Assembly: GCF_905404315.1 (NCBI RefSeq)
Contig: NC_066266.1
Span: 3,107,501-3,171,500, forward strand
From: Leptidea sinapis
Lineage: Eukaryota > Arthropoda > Insecta > Lepidoptera > Pieridae
Direction: 5' to 3'
DNA length: 64,000 nt
Shown here: positions 61,101 to 64,000 of the stretch, piece after piece
Layout: the number at the start of each line of letters is the position of its first letter
Numbering within the stretch: position 1 is the stretch's first letter
Program-made: the position numbers and the translations under genes
Notes under the pieces: model-generated
What the model saw: only the letters and a program-made list of their open reading frames with translations
The model's database searches: none
What the model was told of the DNA's origin: nothing

Positions 61101-63437
61101 GAGAGATGTACCGGGTAGAATCTATTGAGAGCAAGATACAGGAGGCCGAGTCCGATAATGTTGAAACGGTGAGTGAATTGGTGACATTAATACTAATCTA
61201 TGCCTGGGCCGAGCTTTATCCAGACAACCGTAACAAAAACACGTCATTTTACTATTGGAGGAGGAGGAGCGTACGGTAGGATATCTGGTGTTAAATGATC
61301 ACCGTCGCCCACATTCTTTTGCAACACCTGAAGAAGCAGAGGAGTGTTGTTGTTCACGGGGAGTGTTCCGAAGAGCTGTTTAACCTGATTCCTGCCGCCG
61401 AATTTCACCTTCGCACGACACGCCATAAGTTAGGGTATCATCCCCACCATCTGGACGTGTGGCGGTCCTCCACAGTGCGGTTTTCAAGAAGCTTTCTCCC
61501 TCGTACTACAAAGCTGTGGAATGAGCTTCCTTGTGCGGTGTTTCCGGGACGATACGACATGGGTACCTTCAAAAAAAGCGCGTACACCTTCCTTAAAGGC
61601 CGGCAACGCTCTTGTGATTCCTCTGGTGTTGCAAGAGAATGTGGGCGGCGGTGATCACTTAACACCAGGTGTACGCTCGTTTGTCCACCTATTCCATAAA
61701 AAAAAATGCGGTAGAAGACACCCAATAAAGCAACGTCTCTACGCAACGCCAAGTGATCCAGACGTTCACCGGACCAGAGATGACAGCAATACTCCATGTG
61801 TGGCCGGACCTGCGCTTTGTAGAGCGCTAGGATGTGGGCCGGCTTGAAGTATTGCCGTGCTCTATATATGACGCCCAGCTTGTTCGAAGCCAATTTGGCT
61901 TTGCCCTCCAGATAGCAATGGAATTAGCAATCGTTTCGTCGCATAAGTTTCTAGGGCATGCGGAAAAAATGTACAGGTATCGCGTGAGTTGAATACAGTC
62001 GGGGTCTGACGTAAAGAGCGGAAGAATCTCCCCCCGCTGTCCGCACGCCTCACCCCACGCGCCTACAGTGTAGTGATGTGCCGTAGTCGTCGCTTACCGT
62101 GTTATCGCGTTATTAATAAAGTTCCCGCGATCCCTGTTACTTTTTTATTTTAATGATGACTGATCCGAGTCCATCAGGTTCCATTCGAAAAGACACAAGT
62201 TTTTATTCATCGCCAATTACGAGAAATGCCGAAAAATGTTTTAGACGTGTGTTGAAGAAAGGCAGAAATTTCATATTTAATTATTAGGTTAAACTAGATG
62301 CATTGTTTAAATTTATCGACACACTCATGATTATGGTCACCAATTGTAATTAGGTCGCATTCCTGAACTTTGCATTCAACTCGTGCGATATCTGTAGGCT
62401 TTATAAAGGTTTTTATAATTTGCATGCATTAAATTTTTAAGGTATTATTTAAAGTTCAACAAGTGTAACAGATAAATCAAAGTTTTTTGTTGTATGTTGT
62501 AATTATTGTATTGTTGTAGTCATGTATAAATAAAAATTAATGTAATTTCTGAGATAAATATAGAGAGGCTTTTTAGCGTGCTTCAGTAATTTTTACCAAC
62601 AAAATATTAGATCCAAATAGACTTTTTTATACATTTACGTTGACAAATCAAAGATTGTCAATGTATGTGTTAGCTATTAAACAGTTATACAATCTTATCA
62701 ATGGGAACTAGATAAATAAATTAACACTTTCATTTTTTTTATACTTTTCTATACTTAATATTAAATCTTATGTTAAATAATATAATCTAAGTTTAATCAT
62801 GTAAAATAATAGATCTGCAATCATCGATATTACTAAAAAGTATATCGTACACCGCTAGCTAACACACACATTTAAAAATCAAAATTGGTGCTCTATGCGC
62901 TAGTATTATTTTTGCATTATTATCTTCTATATAATCTACTGTGCTTTAGAAAGCCTTCTGTGTCAAAGAAGATCTAATATATTTCTGAATTTATACCTAC
63001 TCAGTGAGTCTTAGTATACAGTCTGGTATTTTATTGAAAAATTGTATACTAAGACCTATGAAGGAGCTCTTAACCCTGGCTAACCTATCTTTATATTTAT
63101 AATTCTTCTGTACGTGTGTTGACAATGAACTGCTCCTAAAGAGCTGGACCAATTTTGATAATTTTTTGTGATTTCAGTGAATTTGAGTTTGGTTTAGATT
63201 CTCATTTCAGTCCATATATCCTGCCATGTGCCCATGTGTATGTTAGTGAATACGTACCAACGGCTGGACCGATTTTTAAAATTTAAGACGTGTGTACAGG
63301 ACTTCATCTGTCGGGTCCGCTAATATATAGTAAATAATTACTTAATGTATCTAATACTACTGTTTAACTATTTCAGGAAGCCGTTGGTCAAATCGGAACT
63401 GTATTGAAGTGTCGCGTATGTGAGAGGAATAATAAAG
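41057..63437 (+). CDS. ZAD zinc-finger protein, first ten coding exons, 3' partial
   Basis: The product is probably a nuclear DNA-binding protein of the insect ZAD-C2H2 family, in which the ZAD mediates dimerisation. Exons 41057-41125, 41569-41708, 43027-43273, 50380 to about 50686, 52975-53033, 53917-54049, 56456-56581, 57601-57687, 61074-61168 and 63377-63437 join in one frame of about 441 residues. The ZAD ligands C3, C6, C54 and C57 and the internal LFDI and LLEYDFLYH motifs are all present. Residues 70-430 are a charged, low-complexity linker with Lys-rich and acidic parts. The last exon carries LKCRVCERNNK, probably the first two cysteines of a C2H2 finger; the finger array must lie beyond the right edge. 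All phases fit except that the donor of exon 4 is uncertain, next to a LINE insertion. Family assignment is firm, the exact orthologue unknown. Confidence 0.85.
41569..41708 (+). CDS. ZAD gene exon 2: second zinc knuckle
   Basis: TTTCAG acceptor and GTGAGT donor, 46 codons plus two bases. It encodes SGFKISQILCNMTGIAVSKE and then TLCANC (C54, C57) and LLEYDFLYH, the classic end of a ZAD. An antisense LINE begins within about 35 bases of the donor. Confidence 0.88.
41740..42403 (-). mobile_element. LINE 3' part with RNase H domain, antisense
   Basis: An element of a LINE clade that carries RNase H (R1/I/LOA-like). It lies in ZAD intron 2 in antisense, its 3' side only about 30 bases from the exon 2 donor and its 5' side ending at the right inverted-repeat arm. 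Confidence 0.75.
41841..42401 (-). pseudogene. LINE ORF2 carboxyl end: RNase H and CCHC knuckle
   Basis: An open frame of about 186 residues. VTLQWIKGHSGSLGNDTADE is the last RNase H motif (His and Asp present). A C-x2-C-x8-H-x4-C knuckle follows (CRGCLVEDETVTHIILEC). The remaining RNase H motifs and the reverse transcriptase are missing, so it is a truncated fragment, although the frame is open. Confidence 0.82.
42400..42800. repeat. Right arm of a long inverted repeat
   Basis: AATAATAACGCTCAGAACGA, CGCACACAGACAGCCAAATT, TTGTTGCAACAATTTTTGAA, then two tandem units with AAAATCCAAGATGG and GGATATC(A/G)TATCCGAGG. It is the mirror of the left arm. The arms enclose ZAD exons 1-2. Confidence 0.85.
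43027..43273 (+). CDS. ZAD gene exon 3: basic linker
   Basis: Completes Cys from exon 2 (TG+T), then YMCLQQMKSNFRVEEKKA and a Lys-rich stretch with PRKPKIKRLVVP, ending LLPSGKK before GTAAGT. The KPKIKR cluster could be a nuclear localisation signal (inference). Confidence 0.82.
43871..44629 (+). CDS. LINE ORF1 protein (coiled coil + RRM-like), intact frame
   Basis: A 252-residue uninterrupted frame. Residues about 45-125 are heptad-like and charged (LKDIKIRINDIES, ESRVSVLEKQFKLISQQE), consistent with a coiled coil. Then RLLNLEIIGVPENNNEQLNR and DVTLTTQDIEFVNRIQ match the RNA-binding part of LINE ORF1 proteins. In such elements ORF1p trimerises and coats the RNA. The usual amino-terminal Cys-rich finger seems reduced to DIGCHCETN. 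The element has lost its reverse transcriptase, so it could move only with help. Not a host gene. Confidence 0.72.
   Translation: MDISNVNQPIRKQHDIGCHCETNILKFHKDLMDLRYHRIVSRIRYIKILEQFSFDLVLLKTEVTDSLKDIKIRINDIESGACYAAHREDKLESRVSVLEKQFKLISQQENDITIMKTELIHNKELWDRLLNLEIIGVPENNNEQLNRIIIQLAQSIDVTLTTQDIEFVNRIQLCFAIKARSTAHYKCQVQTCSDNEHLTLENKSLFNKCRELTKSKSYKYNIWIRNFQNFVGRDDKSPKISISKEVYLSKIK
44640..45225. other. Spacer of the LINE, contains a foreign-looking GC-rich piece
   Basis: Between ORF1 and ORF2 remnants. 44875-44985 is richer in G+C than its surroundings (CACCTGGGGTCACCGAAGAC) and does not read as either LINE ORF. It may be another small insertion; origin unknown. Confidence 0.35.
45590..45660 (+). 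repeat. CA-rich simple repeat
   Basis: ACACACGCACATATACACAA and related text at the LINE 3' end; the same type precedes the LINE 3' end at 55340-55400. Confidence 0.8.
45918..46918 (+). mobile_element. Non-autonomous element, Helitron-like end
   Basis: Left part has ATTATAAATGTGTAAGTTTG and AACTACTGAATGGATTTTAA. The right end is ATGGCAACGTTTGCCGGGTC followed by AGCTAG/T. Helitrons end in CTRR before T, and the same end occurs at 56333. No hairpin was worked out, so the class is tentative. Confidence 0.5.
47100..47386 (+). mobile_element. LINE ORF2 end with zinc knuckle, decayed
   Basis: Encodes TVNKLAYLMCKLTPPLCVEC, then GRIEDAYHIMV and, after a break, NLILAFPFAEDAKS. The C-x2-C-x7-H pattern is the carboxyl knuckle of LINE ORF2. 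Cut by a MITE at 47390. Confidence 0.65.
47390..47800. mobile_element. MITE of 411 bp with near-perfect inverted termini
   Basis: Left end CAGGGTGGCCGAGAAGTTGA then CGTCCAAAGCTAAAAT. The right end is its reverse complement over more than 30 bases, with one change (CTGGGTGG). The flanks are TATATA and TATA, consistent with TA target duplication of the Tc1/mariner group. No ORF. It sits inside the LINE fragment. Confidence 0.9.
48206..49404 (-). mobile_element. Mariner transposon 2, full length, decayed
   Basis: Both ends carry ACTAAAAGTTTTGC in inverted orientation, each ten bases inside a TA. The length of 1199 bases is close to a standard mariner. Terminal bases outside the shared core have diverged. 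It lies antisense in ZAD intron 3. Confidence 0.88.
48290..49250 (-). pseudogene. Mariner transposase 2, inactivated
   Basis: From about 49245 the reverse strand reads NEFSRKDFRAMIFHDFKSSL, then NYFGIEEPCLNTVRRSFAEF. Further on come SQESKRGFIVLNPKINK- and HHDNGCSHT-like pieces in other frames. The order fits helix-turn-helix followed by the D,D34D core, but several frameshifts break it. The subfamily appears different from mariner 1. Confidence 0.8.
49764..49899 (+). repeat. Dispersed repeat family D, copy 2
   Basis: Same words as copy 1 including GTTATAACGCGGTTGTAATA versus ATTATAACGCGATTTTAATA. In the third intron of the ZAD gene. Confidence 0.85.
50380..50686 (+). CDS. ZAD gene exon 4: charged linker, 3' end uncertain
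   Basis: TTTTCAG acceptor joins in phase 0 to exon 3 and opens with SIGTVRSNLKPMVVLKSEE. It runs through KGKEKKD and EPMEIDK to NSGKGSKRKQ. The frame needed by exon 5 requires a phase-1 donor. Candidates are 50549 (GAG/GTGAAG, best match but cuts coding-like sequence), 50621 and 50687 (AAGG/GTTCCA, weak). A LINE fragment starts at about 50704, so the original donor may have been changed by insertion. Reading on into the LINE reaches a stop at about 50779. Confidence 0.7.
50704..51100 (+). mobile_element. Jockey-type LINE 3' fragment abutting ZAD exon 4
   Basis: Begins CTCTGAGACGTCGCTTCATT and includes frames for CVFYCIYHGECSEELFHLIL and TTKLWNELPCAVFPVLYDIG, then the 3' end CGGCGGTAATCACTTAACAC and an A run near 51098. 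It starts only 17 bases after the last exon-4 donor candidate. Confidence 0.85.
51290..51670 (+). mobile_element. Decayed LINE RT-end fragments
   Basis: AAGCGTCGCAAGAAACTCTG, AACTCGGCTAAGTCGAGATG, TTTTGTGGGGCGATGTATCA, CCCACTGAGTTTCATGCGGC. Same family as 13140-13440 and 63600-64000, in pieces. Confidence 0.6.
51671..52974. other. ZAD intron 4 remainder, no feature recognised
   Basis: AT-rich intron without exon or identifiable element. Confidence 0.5.
52975..53033 (+). CDS. ZAD gene exon 5: short linker exon
   Basis: TTTTCAG acceptor, phase 1 entry and GTAAGA donor. It encodes GKPSEIVKPTESTSNTNKE. The other frames give a stop or an unlikely peptide. Both ends fit the neighbouring exons. 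Confidence 0.72.
53630..53830 (+). mobile_element. LINE 3'-end repeat family C
   Basis: GTAAGCATTATTGAGTTTCG, GCCGTAGCTAGTGAAACTAC, GGGCAGGGCG-like GGACAGGGCGTATCAATTAC. About 85 bases before ZAD exon 6. Confidence 0.75.
53917..54049 (+). CDS. ZAD gene exon 6: linker
   Basis: TTGCAG acceptor, GTGAGT donor, phase 0-1. It encodes EDKLNKQDYVNIVITSGSE and on through KVKELSDKNGKQVGE. A dispersed repeat begins almost at the donor. Confidence 0.8.
54060..54410 (+). repeat. Dispersed repeat family E, copy 1
   Basis: TGTCCTGATGTTTGTTTCCA, TTTTAATGGGGATTACTTCA, TTATTGACGCAAGCTTTGAT, ATAACAACAGGGAGCATGTT. Same order as 60640-60965. It starts about 10 bases beyond the exon 6 donor. Confidence 0.88.
54870..55118 (+). 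mobile_element. Non-autonomous element ending in a TA microsatellite
   Basis: Shares AAATCGGTCCAGCCGTTCTC and AGCGAGACTAACGAACAG with 28548-28998. It ends in an uninterrupted (TA)n run of about 60 bases (about 55058-55118). Confidence 0.8.
55230..55590 (+). mobile_element. LINE 3' end with CA/CG simple repeat and A-rich tail
   Basis: CACACACATACACAGACACA and CACGCGCGCGCGCACA near 55357-55402, then a tail AATAAAATAAAATAAAA at about 55574-55591. It resembles the 3' end of the LINE at 45590-45900. Confidence 0.65.
55985..56333 (+). mobile_element. Non-autonomous element, Helitron-like end
   Basis: ATAAATAAAATTGGAGTGTC at the left and AACGTTTGCCGGGTCAGCTA at the right, the same right end as 46918. 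It stops about 120 bases before ZAD exon 7. Confidence 0.55.
56456..56581 (+). CDS. ZAD gene exon 7: linker
   Basis: CGCAG acceptor and GTAATG donor, phase 1-1, 126 bases. It encodes FGINSKNSLFRIIRGKEIVY and GGNKISLVMPDTSTADNDGQ. It sits between two repeats: a dispersed element ends about 120 bases upstream and another repeat starts about 36 bases downstream. Confidence 0.82.
56618..57062 (+). repeat. Dispersed repeat family B, copy 2
   Basis: Second copy of the family at 18355-18785, starting 36 bases after the exon 7 donor. Includes GACGTCATCGACGTAAGG. Confidence 0.8.
57601..57687 (+). CDS. ZAD gene exon 8: acidic linker
   Basis: TTTCAG acceptor and GTAACT donor, phase 1-1, 87 bases. It encodes SNDESQIELQLSGDEETANA and IIAAARVK. 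It is symmetrical with exon 7, so either or both could be skipped without a frameshift. Confidence 0.83.
57930..58200 (-). mobile_element. Probable antisense LINE 3' end
   Basis: TATTTATTTATTTATTTGGA marks an A-rich tail on the reverse strand. What follows is a non-coding stretch. Family not determined. Confidence 0.4.
58738..58925 (+). mobile_element. LINE 3'-end repeat family C
   Basis: ACCAGTGGGAGGCTCCTTTG, GGATGTCGGCTAGATTATGG, GCGCCTATTTCTGCCGTGAA. Near twin of the insertion at 31325-31508, including the same start. Confidence 0.8.
58970..59290. mobile_element. Candidate MITE with imperfect inverted termini
   Basis: Left TCTATTACCAAAATCGAAAG and right, on the reverse strand, TCCTATTATCATTATCGAAA with following ACGAAG on each. 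The inside carries CTATTACCAAAGAACTTCGG, a further copy of the terminus. Target duplication unclear. Confidence 0.55.
59545..59660 (+). mobile_element. tRNA-derived SINE head
   Basis: TTGACTCAGTTGGTAAGAGT matches a pol III A box region and GCGGGTTTGAGTC a B box, about 30 bases apart, as in tRNA. The acceptor stem does not close, so it is a SINE head rather than a tRNA gene. Confidence 0.65.
59790..60035 (+). mobile_element. Dispersed element family F, two units
   Basis: ACAGACGTTGTCCTGTACAC, AAATCGGTCCAGCCGTTAGG, then a second unit AAATCGGTCCAGACGTCTAG. It recurs inverted at 63100-63325. Confidence 0.75.
60040..60177. mobile_element. 138-bp MITE with about 30-bp inverted termini
   Basis: Left CCCCCTTTTTCATAATAGTC then TGCTAACTTAAA; the right reverse complement is CCACCTTATACATAATGGTC then CGCTAATTTAAA. 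Flanks TTAA (60036-60039) and ATAA (60178-60181) could be a worn TTAA duplication, as in piggyBac-type MITEs. Confidence 0.75.
60640..60965 (+). repeat. Dispersed repeat family E, copy 2
   Basis: TGTCCTGATGTTTGTTTCCA, ATTTATTGACGCACTGTTTG, GTAACAACAGGGAGCATATT. It ends about 110 bases before ZAD exon 9. Confidence 0.88.
61074..61168 (+). CDS. ZAD gene exon 9: acidic linker
   Basis: AATAG acceptor and GTGAGT donor, phase 1-0. It encodes GAFIKVESGEMYRVESIESK and then IQEAESDNVET. It lies between a dispersed repeat (60640-60965) and a rearranged LINE (61255-62060). Confidence 0.82.
61255..62060. mobile_element. Rearranged jockey-type LINE: minus, plus, minus blocks
   Basis: 61255-61325 is the family's 3' end on the minus strand. 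61327-61700 is the plus-strand block from HGECSEELFNLIPAAEFHL to the 3' end and an A run (61699-61707). About 61708-62060 is minus again, encoding YKAQVRPHMEYCCHLWSGE, LDHLALRRDVALL and GVFYRI. The minus block stops exactly where the plus block starts in the ORF (FYRI / YHGEC). Confidence 0.82.
62061..63099. other. ZAD intron 9 stretch, nothing recognised
   Basis: AT-rich intron without exon or identifiable element. Confidence 0.5.
63100..63325 (-). mobile_element. Dispersed element family F, inverted copy
   Basis: Reverse complement of 59790-60035: AACGGCTGGACCGATTTTTA, AAGACGTGTGTACAGGACTT, CATCTGTCGGGTCCGCTAAT. It ends about 50 bases before ZAD exon 10. Confidence 0.75.
63377..63437 (+). 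CDS. ZAD gene exon 10: start of first C2H2 finger
   Basis: TTTCAG acceptor and GTATGA donor, phase 0-1. It encodes EAVGQIGTVLKCRVCERNNK. C-x2-C is probably the start of a zinc finger whose histidines lie in the next exon, off the window. Confidence 0.8.
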
Positions 63438-63599
63438 GTATGATATCCAATTTCAAACTAATAATGTACATTCCGTTCTGCCTATTTATCCTGAGGGTAG
63501 TTTGAGATAGACTGATTCATGTTAATTTTGTACGTAAAACGTGTTATGTCTTATGATGACGTATTGTTAGTATTTCATTTGCACAGAGCGCCATTTGTT

Positions 63600-64000
63600 T
63601 CCGAAGCGGTAGTAGTATATAGTAATTCAAAGAAATTAACATCTTGACTGTTGCTTCTCAATATATTCTTGTGATGTATGTTCATAGGCACATAAGTGAA
63701 TTTGCCAGAAACTGTCATAACCATAATGTTAACACCAGGACCAGACATAAGCTTATAATGCCTACTACTCGACTAAGTCGAGTTAACAAGTCTTTTGTGG
63801 GGCGATGTATATGCTTTTACAACAGGATCCCAGAGATGTTCAAAACAAAAGTATTACGTTATTCAAAAGAATTGTTCAAAAACGTTTGTGTGGTAAAGAT
63901 TACTATAATGTAAATGACTTTCTTAATGATACCACAGATTGGGAATGGAGCGACCGCCCTCAGGCTATTAAATAATAAGTTTAATTGTACAATGTTACTT
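63600..64000 (+). mobile_element. LINE reverse-transcriptase end, open at window edge
   Basis: A frame reads LTVASQYILVMYVHRHISEF, then ARNCHNHNVNTRTRHKL, PTTRLSRVNKSFVGRC and FKTKVLRYSKELFKN, the end of a LINE reverse transcriptase, stopping at 63911. It then continues as TTGGGAATGGAGCGACCGCC to the edge. Best-preserved member of the family seen at 12860 and 51290. Confidence 0.75.

Overview
The window is animal nuclear DNA, most likely from a moth or butterfly (Lepidoptera). It is AT-rich, its genes are split into small exons by long introns, and the introns are packed with repeats of kinds common in lepidopteran genomes: jockey-, CR1- and RTE-type LINE ends, mariner, hAT and Helitron remnants, MITEs and a tRNA-derived SINE. 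The order-level call rests on recognising these repeats by eye, not on a search. Nothing bacterial, viral or organellar was seen.

Two host genes are supported, both on the + strand and both cut by a window edge. (1) 10394-21027 holds the last eight coding exons of an hnRNP L homologue (Drosophila 'smooth' family): a Gly/Pro-rich linker, RRM3, RRM4, and a Gln/Asn-rich tail ending in TAG. All splice phases agree and give 306 visible residues. The start of the gene (RRM1-2) lies left of the window, so 1-10393 is probably one long intron. A repeat-poor AT-rich stretch to about 26.7 kb follows the stop and probably holds a long 3' UTR. (2) 41057-63437 holds the first ten recognisable coding exons of a ZAD (zinc-finger-associated domain) protein. 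The ZAD is complete (C3, C6, C54, C57), an acidic, low-complexity linker follows, and the last visible exon opens a probable C2H2 finger (C-R-V-C). The rest lies right of the window.

Region by region: 1-10.4 kb is intron with old LINE scraps and a five-copy 86-bp tandem array just before an hnRNP L exon. 10.4-21 kb is hnRNP L exons separated by LINE/RTE insertions, including an RTE insertion with a clean 10-bp target duplication. 26.7-41 kb is a repeat-rich intergenic block with Helitron helicase pieces, a mariner broken by three other elements, an inverted pair of short THAP-like exon copies, and one arm of a long inverted repeat. That inverted repeat encloses ZAD exons 1-2. 41-64 kb is the ZAD gene with large introns containing an antisense RNase H-bearing LINE, a LINE with an intact ORF1, a full-length mariner, MITEs and a rearranged jockey-type LINE.

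The two genes are neighbours, but nothing shows that they work together. One is an RNA-binding splicing/translation factor and the other a probable DNA-binding transcription factor. I found no new multi-gene system; the unusual material is in the repeat architecture and in how it touches the two genes.
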